Shown: positions 47,490 through 56,414, numbered from the stretch's first letter. The stretch is 64,000 nucleotides of DNA from Kaistia dalseonensis (GCF_030814715.1 NZ_JAUSVO010000002.1:434001-498000); one strand, 5' to 3'. Translations and numbers: made by a program. The notes: a model not told the origin generated them from the letters alone.

Positions 47490-48854
47490 CTAAAGCGTGC
47501 CTTTGGCCTTCAGCTCCTGCACGGCGCCTCGCATCGCGGCAAGCGTCTCCTCGATCACCGCGTCGTCATGGGTGGACGACAGGAACCAGGCGCCGCGTTC
47601 GAGCACGCGTACGCCGCGCCTGAGCAGGGCGGTGGCGAGCGCGACATAGGCCGGGCGGTTCATGCGGGCGAGATCGCGATAGTTCTGCGCCGGGGCTTCC
47701 AGGCCGAGCGCGACATGGAAGACCTGCGGGAAACCGGCGACCGACGCCGTCACGCCGGCCGATGCGAATATCTCCCGAATGCCGTTCATCAGCGCCGAGC
47801 CGGTCCGGTCGATCTCCTTGTAGAGCGCCGGCGTCAGGGATTTCAGCGTCGCCGCCGTCGCCGCCATGGCGACCGGCTGGGCGTTGTAGGTGCCGCCATG
47901 GACGACACCGCCGGTCGAAAACAGATCCATCAGCTCCGCCCTGCCCGCGATCGCCGCCACCGGGAAGCCGTTGGCGATCGCCTTGCCGAAGGTGGAGAGA
48001 TCGGGCGTGACGCCGAATTTCTGCTGTGCGCCGCCCGGAGCGAGACGGAAACCGGTGATGACCTCGTCAAACACCAGGATCGTACCATATCGGGTGCAAG
48101 CCTCGCGAACACCCTCGAGATAGCCCGGAGCCGGATGCACCGCGCCGGCATTGCACATCGCCGCTTCCATGATCACCGCCGCGATATCGCCGGCGGCGAG
48201 CCGCTCCCGCAGCAGTTCGAGATTGTTCCAGGGCAGCACGACGACCGTCGCCGCCGTATCGGCGAGCTGCCCCTTGCTGCCGGCAACCGGCATCGGCGCC
48301 TCTTCGGGACCGGCGGCATCGAGCGGCGGCGCCGTAGACCAGAGCACATTGTCGAACCAGCCGTGATAATGGCCTTCGAATTTGATTATCTTGGCGCGGC
48401 CGGTGGCCGCCCGGGCAAGACGGAGCGCCGCCTGATCGACCTCCGAACCGGAGGAGCCGAACCGCATGCGCTCGGCCGACGGCACCATCTCGCAGACAAG
48501 GCGCGCCGCCTCCGCCTCGATGGCCGTCTGCCCGGCGAACAGGATGCCCTTGTCGATCTGCGCCTTGACGGCGTCGACGATCGCCGGCGGCTTGTGGCCG
48601 AGGATCATCGGCCCCATGCCGAGGTAATAGTCGATCAGCCGGTTGCCATCGATATCATGCAGATACGGCCCCTCCCCGCGCTCGAACACCAGCGGCGTCG
48701 GCGAGATGTTGAGGCGGAAATTGCTGTTGACGCCGCCCGACATCCAGCGGGAATTCGTGCGGATCGCCTCGGCCGACTTGTCGAATGAAAGAAGGTCCGG
48801 GGCGGGGCTGGTCTGGGCTTTGGCCTGGGTCTCGGCCGGGGATTGGGCGGTCAA
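47490..48854 (-). CDS. class III (GSA-type) aminotransferase
   Basis: PLP aminotransferase resembling glutamate-1-semialdehyde mutase and bacterial beta-amino-acid transaminases, 454 residues. Motifs: WMSGGVNSNFRL, FGSSGSEVDQAALRLARA, GHYHGWFD, VLVFDEVITGFRLAPGGAQ (Asp binds PLP) and STFGKAIANGFPVAA (Schiff-base lysine). I choose TTG at 48854 because GAGGAG lies about 8 nt upstream; farther-upstream in-frame starts lack a site. Its operon context (iclR-M81-ridA) argues for a catabolic amino donor rather than tetrapyrrole synthesis. The substrate is unknown; a beta- or D-amino acid is possible. Confidence 0.85.
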   Translation of the reverse strand: MTAQSPAETQAKAQTSPAPDLLSFDKSAEAIRTNSRWMSGGVNSNFRLNISPTPLVFERGEGPYLHDIDGNRLIDYYLGMGPMILGHKPPAIVDAVKAQIDKGILFAGQTAIEAEAARLVCEMVPSAERMRFGSSGSEVDQAALRLARAATGRAKIIKFEGHYHGWFDNVLWSTAPPLDAAGPEEAPMPVAGSKGQLADTAATVVVLPWNNLELLRERLAAGDIAAVIMEAAMCNAGAVHPAPGYLEGVREACTRYGTILVFDEVITGFRLAPGGAQQKFGVTPDLSTFGKAIANGFPVAAIAGRAELMDLFSTGGVVHGGTYNAQPVAMAATAATLKSLTPALYKEIDRTGSALMNGIREIFASAGVTASVAGFPQVFHVALGLEAPAQNYRDLARMNRPAYVALATALLRRGVRVLERGAWFLSSTHDDAVIEETLAAMRGAVQELKAKGTL

Positions 48855-48964
48855 AGCGGGACTCCTCGATGCGTGCGCTTCCAGCAGGCAAGGCCGCCGG
48901 GATGTTGGGGAATGAACCGCCGGCTTTCGCGGGGGCGAAAAGGCGGGGACAGGACCGGCCGGCT

Positions 48965-49351
48965 CTATCGCTGGCGATCCCTGACCACGGCGATGCACTC
49001 GATCTCATAGCGCAGCGCAGGGGTCAGGCAGTTGGTGATGGTGGTGCGGGCCGGATAGGGCGCCGTGAAATATTCCGGATAGATCGCGTTGAACTGGGCG
49101 AGGTCTTCGCCGTCGCGGACGTAGTTGCGCGTCTGCACGACATGGGCGAGGTCACTGCCCGCCGTCTCCAGGACCTTGCGCAGGTTCTCGATGGAGCGGC
49201 GCATCTCGCCTTCGAAACTGTCCGAGACGATCTTGCCGGTGGCATCGACCGACGCCTGACCGGAAACGAAGATCAGCTCGCCGACGCGCGTCGCCGGGCT
49301 GAATGGCAGATGCGAGCGGGGTGTATCGGGCGCGCTGGGATATTCGATCAT
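48965..49351 (-). CDS. RidA/YjgF family enamine/imine deaminase
   Basis: 128-residue RidA-like protein. Typical features: AATRVGELIFVSGQASVDA-type segment near 20-38 (SPATRVGELIFVSGQAS), MRRSIENLRKVLETAGSDLAHVVQTRNYV, and the C-terminal PARTTITNCLTPALRYEIECIAV, with the conserved arginine in PARTT. RidA proteins hydrolyse reactive 2-aminoacrylate-type enamines made by PLP enzymes, fitting its place between an M81 gene (4-bp overlap) and an aminotransferase. Subfamily and exact substrate unknown. Confidence 0.92.
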   Translation of the reverse strand: MIEYPSAPDTPRSHLPFSPATRVGELIFVSGQASVDATGKIVSDSFEGEMRRSIENLRKVLETAGSDLAHVVQTRNYVRDGEDLAQFNAIYPEYFTAPYPARTTITNCLTPALRYEIECIAVVRDRQR

Positions 49352-50853
49352 CGGGTGCTCGACGTTTGGGAGATAGGGAACACCGGCTGGCGGAGCCGGC
49401 GATAGGGCAGACTGGTCAGCACGCTGGTGCAGGGGCCGGGCGTCGCGACGGTGAAGCTGCCGGCGGCGATCGGATCATAGGCGCGGCGATGCGCGACGGC
49501 CGCCTTGACGCCAATGGCCGACAACGATTCGGGTATGATGCCCTGCGAACGCAGCTGGCCGAGATCAAAGGGCGGCGTCTTGCGGCTGGTCAGCAGCACG
49601 AGCACGCCCGCCACGCGGACCACGACCGACGGGCCCATGCTGAAATGGATGCCCTGTGCCGCCGCGAGGTGACTGTTGCGATCTTCCAGCGTGAAGGCGC
49701 CGTCGCTACGGCTGACGACGACCGCGTCGATCTCGAGCGGGCCGGCGCCGAGGTGGCTGCCCTTGCCGCCGACGCTGATCGTGCGCGTCTCGCCGATCGC
49801 CGCATCGGCCAGGCTGCGCACGGCGGCGGCATCGGCGATCGCGACCGCCGCATTGGTAATGCCGTGGCGCAGGAAGCCGCGCAGCACCGCGGTATCGTCC
49901 CCCGGCGAGCCGGCACCGATATTGTCGGAGGGCTCGACGACGATGTACGGCCCACCCGGGGCGTTCTTGATCTTCTCAAGCGCCGCATCGAGCGGCCATT
50001 CCGCCGGCAGGCCCAGCTCGCGGAGCGAGATCGCGAGGGTCTCGAGACGGTCGAGGAGCGCCTCGGCCCGCTCGGCGCTTCCGGTGGTGATCAGCGAGAA
50101 GGCGACGCCGGCATCGGGCACGTCGGAAAAGGAATAGCCGCCGATGACATTGACCGCCCAGATTTCCGGGTCCTCCGCCTCGATCTCCCGCGCGAGCGCT
50201 TCGAGATCGCGCATCGGCCGGTCGGCGGTTCCGGTGCCGGTCGGCGGCCAGATGATCGGCGCATTGCGCACGTGCATCGCCGGCGCGGCAACCTCCCGGA
50301 GCGCGCGGGCGAGCAATCGGGCCGAGCGGACGGCAGCATCGCGCGCGTCGATATGGGGATTTTCGCGATAGGCGACGAGCCCGTTGGCGTTCTGCGCCAT
50401 GGCCGCCGTGAAGGTCGCATGCAGATCGAAGACGCCGAAGATCGGCAGGTGCTCCGCGCCGGGTTCGCGGCGCAGGCGCGCGAGCAGCTCGCCCTCGGCA
50501 TCGACGATTTCGGTCGTCACCATGGCGCCGTGCAGCGCCAGCCAGATCGCATCGAGTTCGCCCTCGGCGAGGGCGCGGCGGAGGCCCGCCTGCAACTCGT
50601 CCCAGAATGCCTCGAACGCCGCGTGGTCGGCCGTGCCGGACGGCAGCGCCGCATAATCGGCGACGGGCACGACGTCCCAGCCCTCCTCGGCCGCAACCTG
50701 AAGGAACCCGTCGATCGTCGATCCGTCGCCCTGGCGGCCGAGAACCTCGGCGCCATGCAGGATGGTGAAATCCTCGATCCGGGTGATTTCGTCCACGAAG
50801 GTGTGGGTCTCGTGGAACAGTCCGGCCAGAAGGACGCGGCGCGGTCGGCTCAT
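49348..50853 (-). CDS. M81-family metallopeptidase (MlrC-like), copy 1
   Basis: 501-residue MlrC-like protein; MlrC cleaves linearised microcystin. All proposed zinc ligands can be placed: E15 in HETHTF, H108 in ALHGA, D143-x-H145 in FDLHATF and H167 in ENPHIDARD. The C-terminal MlrC_C domain starts at about 310 (VVEPSDNIGAGSPGDDTAVL). It overlaps iclR and ridA by 4 bp each. Most M81 members have no known substrate; here an amide or D-amino-acid-containing compound is plausible. Copy 2 is at 53329-54819. Confidence 0.9.
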   Translation of the reverse strand: MSRPRRVLLAGLFHETHTFVDEITRIEDFTILHGAEVLGRQGDGSTIDGFLQVAAEEGWDVVPVADYAALPSGTADHAAFEAFWDELQAGLRRALAEGELDAIWLALHGAMVTTEIVDAEGELLARLRREPGAEHLPIFGVFDLHATFTAAMAQNANGLVAYRENPHIDARDAAVRSARLLARALREVAAPAMHVRNAPIIWPPTGTGTADRPMRDLEALAREIEAEDPEIWAVNVIGGYSFSDVPDAGVAFSLITTGSAERAEALLDRLETLAISLRELGLPAEWPLDAALEKIKNAPGGPYIVVEPSDNIGAGSPGDDTAVLRGFLRHGITNAAVAIADAAAVRSLADAAIGETRTISVGGKGSHLGAGPLEIDAVVVSRSDGAFTLEDRNSHLAAAQGIHFSMGPSVVVRVAGVLVLLTSRKTPPFDLGQLRSQGIIPESLSAIGVKAAVAHRRAYDPIAAGSFTVATPGPCTSVLTSLPYRRLRQPVFPISQTSSTR

Positions 50854-51695
50854 CGGCGATTTCCTGCGGTGTGGTCGGCCTGGCCGGAGGCGGAAGCCGC
50901 CAGTTCGTCCGTGATTTCGGCAAGGCTCGCGACCAGCAGGCGGCCGAGCTTCTCGATCGCCTCCGGCTCGAAACGGGCCGACGGGCCGGCGATGCTGACG
51001 GCGGCGATGGCCTCACCGCCCGGCGCGAAGATCGGCGCGGCAACACAGGCGCCGCCGATCTCGTTTTCTTCGAATTCGGTGGTCCAGCCCCGGCTGCGGC
51101 ATTGTTCCAGCACCGTCTCGAGCGCCTCGGGATCGGTCAGCGTGCGATCGGTGGCAGCAGGCAGCGAGCCGAGATTATAGATGATGCGGCGGAACGAGGG
51201 CGGCTGGTAGGCCAGCAGCGCCCGTCCGCACGCGGTCGAGTGATAGGCCGCGCGGGTGCCGGAATAGGACGAGACGCGCAGGCTCTGGCTTCCTTCGAGG
51301 CTCTCCACGATCACAGCATCAGTCGGGCCGGGCAAGGCCAGATTGACCGTCTCGCGTGTCGCCGCGCAGAGGCGGATCAGATGCGGGCGGGCGATGGCCG
51401 CAATGTCGAGGCGCCGCTCGACGGCCTTGCCATAGACGAGGTGCTGCAGGCTGAGGCGATAGGCGCCGGCCTTGGCGTCGCGCTCGGCGAGGCCGATATC
51501 GACCAGCGCCGTCACCAGATTGAAAGCCGTCGTCTTGGCGAGACCCGTGCGCGTCGCGAGATCGCGCAGCGACACCCACTCGCCGCTCGACATCGCATCC
51601 AGCAGCGCCTTGGCCCGCGCGACCGACTGGATGCGCGCTTCCGCGGCGGGATGACTGGCTTCGCTCTCTCGCTTCGGCACGCCGGATGCGGTCAT
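50850..51695 (-). CDS. IclR-family transcriptional regulator
   Basis: 281-residue regulator. An N-terminal winged helix (about 18-85: SVARAKALLDAM, LRDLATRTGLAKTTAFNLVTALVDIGLAERD) is joined to a C-terminal effector-binding domain (about 95-260) with the IclR pattern STACGRALLAY and FEENEIGGACVAAPIF. It is the first gene of the minus-strand unit and divergent from the dehydratase at 51969. Two similar palindromes in the gap are probably its operators. Effector unknown, likely a cluster substrate or intermediate. Confidence 0.93.
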   Translation of the reverse strand: MTASGVPKRESEASHPAAEARIQSVARAKALLDAMSSGEWVSLRDLATRTGLAKTTAFNLVTALVDIGLAERDAKAGAYRLSLQHLVYGKAVERRLDIAAIARPHLIRLCAATRETVNLALPGPTDAVIVESLEGSQSLRVSSYSGTRAAYHSTACGRALLAYQPPSFRRIIYNLGSLPAATDRTLTDPEALETVLEQCRSRGWTTEFEENEIGGACVAAPIFAPGGEAIAAVSIAGPSARFEPEAIEKLGRLLVASLAEITDELAASASGQADHTAGNRR

Positions 51696-51720
51696 GGTCC
51701 TGGATCTTGCCTAGAGGTTA

Positions 51721-51737
51721 GTTCCACATTGTAGAAC
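51721..51737. promoter_or_regulatory. candidate IclR operator 1
   Basis: Palindrome GTTCCACATTGTAGAAC (8-bp arms, one mismatch), 25 bp upstream of the iclR start. It shares 12 of 17 positions with the second site at 51884-51900. Confidence 0.65.
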
Positions 51738-51883
51738 ATCAATATGCGATGCTTCGCCATTGATAAGACACCAACTGAATTCATTAGGCAAGACAATCGC
51801 TGGCTTATGGAGCATTCTCCTATAACAAGAGTTGACAGTCCGAATGCTGTCGCCTTTACATTATCTATCAGAGATCGATATTC

Positions 51884-51900
51884 GTTCCATATAATGGAAT
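51884..51900. promoter_or_regulatory. candidate IclR operator 2 over a -10-like box
   Basis: Palindrome GTTCCATATAATGGAAT, with a perfect inner TTCCAT-ATA-ATGGAA. It overlaps TATAAT (51890-51895), a likely -10 box for the 51969 gene, so binding would block or remodel that promoter. Confidence 0.6.
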
Positions 51901-51968
51901 GATAGAGATGAGCTGGCACGGCTCTCAGAATTGACACGCCTCTCTCCGGAATCGTCGGATCGCCATCC

Positions 51969-53273
51969 ATGCGCCTGCTTCCCCGCCTCGACTTGACCGC
52001 ACTCGACGACCTGCCGCTCGACCCGTCTACCAAAGGCCTGCCTTTCGATGCGCCATACCTGCGCATCGGTGATGTCGCGGCGCAGGGCTGGAACGTGCTT
52101 CGCGGCGACCTGCCGCTGCCGCTCGCCGTGATCCGGCAGGACATCGTGGCGGCCAACAGCGCCTGGATGGGAGCCTTCACCGCGGCCAACGATCTGCTGA
52201 TCGCGCCTCATGGCAAGACCACGATGTCGCCCTTCCTGTTCGACCTGCAGCTCGCCGACGGCGCATGGGCGATGACGGTCGCGACAGTCCAGCAGCTCGG
52301 TGTCTGCGTCCGTTTCGGCGTCAAGCGCGTGCTGCTCGCGAACCAGCCGGTCGGCGCGCAGGCGATCGACGCCTGCTTCCGGGCGCTGCATTCGAGCGAC
52401 GGCTTCGAGCTCTATTGCCTGGCGGACGGCCAGGACGGCATCGCCATGCTGGCGGAAGGCGCGCGGCTCAATCCGCCACCGGCGGGCAACCCTCTGCGCG
52501 TGCTGGTCGAGATCGGCTTCATCGGCGGGCGCACCGGCGCCCGGTCAATAGAGGCGGCGATGGAGCTCGCACGCATCGTCGCGGCGACGGAGGGACTGGC
52601 GCTCGGCGGCTTCGAGTGTTTCGAGGGGCTTCTGCCCTCGCCGGAGGCCGCCGACGGCTTGATCGACGATGTTGCGATGCTGTCGCGCCTCGCGCTCGAC
52701 GAAGGCCTGCTGCCGGACGACGGCCCGATCGTGCTCAGCGCCGGCGGCTCTTCGTTCTTCGACCGTGTTGGCGAGCGGTTCGGCCGCGTCAACTTCGAAC
52801 GACCGGTGCTCCGCGTCCTTCGCTCGGGCTGCTACCTGACACATGACAGCCTCGGCTATGCCGCCGCCTTCCACCGCATTCTGGACGAGACGACACTGCA
52901 TCTGCCCCCGGGCGGCCTGGAAGCGGCGCTGGAGGTCTGGGCGCATGTGCAATCCCGGCCGGAGAACGGTCGCACCATGCTGACACTCGGCAAGCGTGAC
53001 ATCAGCTACGATGCCGGCATGCCTGTGCCTCTGCGCTGGTATCGGCCGGATGGCACCATGACGGCGCCTGCGCCGATGCCAGCCGGCCATGAGGTCGTGG
53101 CGCTCAATGACCAGCATTGCCATCTCGTTACGCCAGCCGACAGCCCGCTAAAGCCCGGCGACATGGTCGCCTTCGGCATCGGCCATCCCTGCACCACCTT
53201 CGACAAATGGTCGCTGCTCATGCTCGTCGACCCGGATTACCGTGTCACGGGGGCGATCAAGACCTTCTTCTGA
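51969..53273 (+). CDS. DSD1-like PLP enzyme (D-serine dehydratase/amino-acid deaminase type)
   Basis: 434-residue fold-type III PLP enzyme of the alanine-racemase-N plus DSD1 C-terminal type. PLP lysine K83 lies in APHGKTTM. The C-terminal metal site is seen as H406-x-C408 in GIGHPCTTFDKW, the H-x-C pattern that binds zinc in eukaryotic-type D-serine dehydratase. Relatives include D-serine dehydratase and D-threo-3-hydroxyaspartate dehydratase, which give a keto acid and ammonia. First gene of a plus-strand unit with M81 copy 2 and the Ldh2-type gene. The exact substrate is unknown; a D-hydroxy-amino acid is likely. Confidence 0.87.
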   Translation: MRLLPRLDLTALDDLPLDPSTKGLPFDAPYLRIGDVAAQGWNVLRGDLPLPLAVIRQDIVAANSAWMGAFTAANDLLIAPHGKTTMSPFLFDLQLADGAWAMTVATVQQLGVCVRFGVKRVLLANQPVGAQAIDACFRALHSSDGFELYCLADGQDGIAMLAEGARLNPPPAGNPLRVLVEIGFIGGRTGARSIEAAMELARIVAATEGLALGGFECFEGLLPSPEAADGLIDDVAMLSRLALDEGLLPDDGPIVLSAGGSSFFDRVGERFGRVNFERPVLRVLRSGCYLTHDSLGYAAAFHRILDETTLHLPPGGLEAALEVWAHVQSRPENGRTMLTLGKRDISYDAGMPVPLRWYRPDGTMTAPAPMPAGHEVVALNDQHCHLVTPADSPLKPGDMVAFGIGHPCTTFDKWSLLMLVDPDYRVTGAIKTFF

Positions 53274-53328
53274 CGGCGGCCCTGCCGGCCGTCGCGACAG
53301 ATACAACCGAGCTATCCGGAGACATGCC

Positions 53329-54819
53329 TTGCGCATCGCCCTCATTCACATTGCCCAGGAAACCAACGACTTCAACCCGGTGCTGACCACGCTGGCCGAT
53401 TTCGAATCTTTCGGGATCTTCGAGGGAGCCGAGATCGAGGAGAAATTGCGCGGCTATGGTCAGGTCGGCGGGCATATCCAGGCGATCGAGGAATCGGGCC
53501 TGGCCATCGAATCGGTCCCGATCATCCGCGCCTGGGCGGTGGCCGGTGGACGGATCAGCCGGGAGGCCTTCGACTTCTTCCAGGACAGGATCCGCCAGGG
53601 GCTGCTCGCCGCCGGCCAGATCGACGGCCTGGCGCTACAGCTGCACGGCGCTTGCTCGGCGGAAGGCGTCGACGACGTCGAGGGCGAGCAGGTCGCGCTC
53701 TGCCGCAGCCTGCTCGGGCCGGACGTACCGATCGTGCTCGGCCTCGATCACCATGCCAATATCACCAGAAAGATCATCGACAACGCCACGGCGATCGTCG
53801 GCCACCGGACGCAACCGCACGATCCCCATGATACCGGCCTGATCGGCACCAGACTGCTGATCCGCATTCTGACCGAAGGGCTGAAGCCGACCACCGCCTG
53901 GCGCAAGATCCCGCTCGTATCGCATCAGGAGCAGTTCCTGACTTCGAAGGGACCGATGAAGATCTGGTTCGATCGCGCCCGCGCAATCGAAGCGGATCCG
54001 CGCGTTTTGCAGGCCTCGAACTATCCGATGCAGCCCTGGCTGGATGTCGACGAGGGCGGATGGGCGACGATCGTGGTCACCGACAACGATCCGGCACTCG
54101 CCAACCAGCTCGCCGACGAACTGGCCGATCTCGCATGGTCGCTGCGCGATGAGTTCCAGATCCGCGAGGCGGTATCGATCGACGACGCGGTGCGCATGGC
54201 CGATGCCGCCGCGGCCGGCATCGTCGTACTCAGCGACACCGGCGATACGGTCTTCGGCGGCTCGGCCGGCGACAGCAACCTGATTCTCGAGGCGATGCTG
54301 CGGCTCGGCATCACGGGCCGCGCGCTGGTGCCGATGATCTCGCCGATTGCGGCAGCGACGCTTTCGGCTGCCGGAGAGGGCGCGGAGGTGACGTTGGCGC
54401 TCGGTGGTGACGCGGCGACCGCCTTCTTCAGCCCGCTCACGGTCACCGGTATTGTTCGCAAGGTCGGCGGCGGTGTGGTCCAGCTCGACTACAACCATCA
54501 GAGCGAGGTCGATCTCGGCCAGGCGGTGCTGTTCGATGTCGGGCCGGTCACGCTGATGATCACGGAACTGCGCGGCGTCGCCGGAAATCTGCCGGGTGTC
54601 TATGAGGCGCTCGGCGTCGATCTCAGCCAGTACAAGATGGCCGTGCTCAAGACCGCGTCCAACTTCCAGTATTTCGCGCCGATCACCTCCGAGGTTATTC
54701 GCGTCGATACGCGCGGGCCAGGCCAGTCCGACGTCTTTGCGCTTCCCTGGGCGCGCACGCCCCGGCCGATCTATCCGCTCGATCCGGTGACGGACTGGCG
54801 CGAGCGGCCACAGAGCTGA
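53329..54819 (+). CDS. M81-family metallopeptidase (MlrC-like), copy 2
   Basis: 496-residue second M81 protein. The start is TTG with GGAG 7 nt upstream, where the family N-terminus RIALIHIAQETNDFNP begins. Zinc-ligand candidates are E11, H106 (LHGA), D140/H142 (LDHHANIT) and H164 (QPHDPHD). The C-terminal MlrC_C domain begins near 310 (LSDTGDTVFGGSAGDS). It is quite divergent from copy 1, so this is not a recent duplication; the two probably act on different intermediates. It lies between the dehydratase (55-bp gap) and the dehydrogenase (37-bp gap). Confidence 0.9.
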   Translation: MRIALIHIAQETNDFNPVLTTLADFESFGIFEGAEIEEKLRGYGQVGGHIQAIEESGLAIESVPIIRAWAVAGGRISREAFDFFQDRIRQGLLAAGQIDGLALQLHGACSAEGVDDVEGEQVALCRSLLGPDVPIVLGLDHHANITRKIIDNATAIVGHRTQPHDPHDTGLIGTRLLIRILTEGLKPTTAWRKIPLVSHQEQFLTSKGPMKIWFDRARAIEADPRVLQASNYPMQPWLDVDEGGWATIVVTDNDPALANQLADELADLAWSLRDEFQIREAVSIDDAVRMADAAAAGIVVLSDTGDTVFGGSAGDSNLILEAMLRLGITGRALVPMISPIAAATLSAAGEGAEVTLALGGDAATAFFSPLTVTGIVRKVGGGVVQLDYNHQSEVDLGQAVLFDVGPVTLMITELRGVAGNLPGVYEALGVDLSQYKMAVLKTASNFQYFAPITSEVIRVDTRGPGQSDVFALPWARTPRPIYPLDPVTDWRERPQS

Positions 54820-54856
54820 ACGATCGGAACGTCGCAGCCTCGGGAAGGAGTCGGTC

Positions 54857-55909
54857 ATGGCCGAAATTCATCGGATTGCCGCCGAGCGGCTGCGGAGCGC
54901 GACGACGAGCCTGCTGCGCGCCGCCGGTTCGGCAGAGCGGGAGGCGAGGCTCGTCGCCGATCATCTGGTCGAGGCCAATCTGCGTGGCCACGATTCGCAT
55001 GGCGTCGGCGTCCTGCCACTCTATATCTCGACCGCGCGTGCCGGCGGGCTTGTGCTCAACCAGACCCTGATGGTGGCGCTCGATACCGGCAGCCTGCTGA
55101 TCTGCGACGCCGGCAATGGTGCCGGCCAGGTGATGGCACACGACGCCATGGCGCTCGGGATCGAGCGGGCGCGCCAAAGCGGCAGCGCCATCGTCAGCCT
55201 GCGCAATAGCCATCACGTCGGCCGGATCGGCCATTGGGCCGAGCAATGCGCCAGCGCCGGCATGGTGTCGCTGCACTTCGTCAACGTCGCCGCAGGCACG
55301 TTCGTCGCGCCATTCGCGGGGACGCGGGCGCGGCTCGGCACGAACCCGTTTGCAGCCGGCTTTCCGAGGCCGGATGCGCCGCCCGTGATCGTCGATTTCG
55401 CCACCAGCCAGCTCGCCATGGGCAAGATCCGCGTCGCCCACAACAAGGGCGAGGCGCTGCCGCCAGGCGCCCTGCTCGACGCCGAAGGGCGCCCGACAAC
55501 CGATCCGGCCGCCTTGTTCGCGACCCCGCCCGGTTCGATGGTGACCTTCGGCGATCACAAGGGCTGGGGGCTGGCGCTCGCCTGCGAACTGCTCGGTGCC
55601 GCGCTGGTCGGCGGCAAGACGCAGTCCGGTCCGGACGGCGCCGGCACGACGATCAATTCGATGTTCTCGGTGATCGTGTCGCCCGAGCAGATCGGTACCG
55701 CCGCCGCGTTCTCGCAGGAGCTGGAGGCCGTGCTCGGCTGGGTACTCTCCGAAAACGCCGATGGCGCCTCGATCAAGCTACCCGGCACGCCGGAACTGGA
55801 AACACGCGCGCTCCGGCTGCGCGACGGCATTCCGCTCGACCCGAAAACGCTTGATCAGATCGCTGCCGCAGCGCGGGATGTCGGGCTGACGGCGATCGAC
55901 CTGCCGTAG
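54857..55909 (+). CDS. Ldh2-family malate/L-lactate/ureidoglycolate-type dehydrogenase
   Basis: 350-residue NAD(P)-dependent oxidoreductase of the Ldh2 family (not related to classical LDH). Motifs: GHDSHGVGVL near 44-53, NSHHVGRIGHWAEQ (catalytic His) at about 115-128, FVNVAAGTFVAPFAGTRARLGTNPF and GDHKGWGLALACELL. Family members oxidise 2-hydroxy acids or reduce keto or imino acids (malate, sulfolactate, ureidoglycolate, D1-piperideine-2-carboxylate). Here it could process the hydroxy or keto acid product of the cluster. Confidence 0.9.
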   Translation: MAEIHRIAAERLRSATTSLLRAAGSAEREARLVADHLVEANLRGHDSHGVGVLPLYISTARAGGLVLNQTLMVALDTGSLLICDAGNGAGQVMAHDAMALGIERARQSGSAIVSLRNSHHVGRIGHWAEQCASAGMVSLHFVNVAAGTFVAPFAGTRARLGTNPFAAGFPRPDAPPVIVDFATSQLAMGKIRVAHNKGEALPPGALLDAEGRPTTDPAALFATPPGSMVTFGDHKGWGLALACELLGAALVGGKTQSGPDGAGTTINSMFSVIVSPEQIGTAAAFSQELEAVLGWVLSENADGASIKLPGTPELETRALRLRDGIPLDPKTLDQIAAAARDVGLTAIDLP

Positions 55910-55915
55910 AATTCG

Positions 55916-55936
55916 GCGCGGAACGTCAGTCCGCGC
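55916..55936. terminator. hairpin between convergent genes
   Basis: Stem GCGCGGA / TCCGCGC with a 7-nt loop, overlapping the stop of the convergent gene at 55926. It has no U-tract. Confidence 0.45.
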
Positions 55937-56414
55937 GGCGCCCTGGCCAGCCCATCAGCAGCTCCGCGCCCGTCTCGGCCGCGCGCGCCTTGTCCTTATC
56001 CTTGAAGATCCTCATCACGCATTGCGGCTTCTGCCGATCGATCGCGTCGTAGACCATGTGGTAGCCGGTCTTGTCCATGATCGGGCCGATCCAGCCGGCG
56101 CAATGGTCGCAATAGCGATCCATCGGCGCGGCGTCATTGTCCATCACCTTGCTGAGGCTCGGACAGAGATGCATCCTCAGTTCCAGCCGGTCATCGTCGA
56201 GATCGATGTCCATGTCGCAGTTTTCCTCGATCTTGATGTGCGACCAGTATTCGTACATGCCGTCAAGGCCGCGCGTCTGGATCAGCTCGAGGATGTGGCG
56301 CTCCTGGTTCTTCGAGATCGCCAGCCAATAGGCTTCCAGCGCCTCCTCGCCCTGCGTTTCGAGGAATTTGAACACTTCGTTGTAGAAGCGGGTGAAATGA
56401 TCGCTCGGAATCAT
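55926..56414 (-). CDS. ATC-hydrolase-like small protein A
   Basis: 162-residue cytoplasmic protein, unrecognised at first sight. The order of features (helical N-half; GMYEYWSHIKIEENCDMDIDLDDD at about 55-78; LRMHLCPSLSKV; RYCDHCAGW; then CVMRIFKDK) matches the C-P, F/Y-C, G-x-C pattern of the ATC-hydrolase family (PF14196), whose known members open the ring of 2-aminothiazoline-4-carboxylate. The Cys-rich RYCDHC could be a metal or nucleophile site. It overlaps gene B by 4 bp (ATGA) and is its distant paralogue. The family call is moderate. Confidence 0.6.
   Translation of the reverse strand: MIPSDHFTRFYNEVFKFLETQGEEALEAYWLAISKNQERHILELIQTRGLDGMYEYWSHIKIEENCDMDIDLDDDRLELRMHLCPSLSKVMDNDAAPMDRYCDHCAGWIGPIMDKTGYHMVYDAIDRQKPQCVMRIFKDKDKARAAETGAELLMGWPGRRAD

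Noticed and set aside
47490-48854. hemL (glutamate-1-semialdehyde aminomutase) for heme synthesis
   Set aside because: Alphaproteobacteria make 5-aminolevulinate by the C4 (HemA synthase) route, and the gene sits in an IclR-controlled catabolic operon, so hemL is unlikely.
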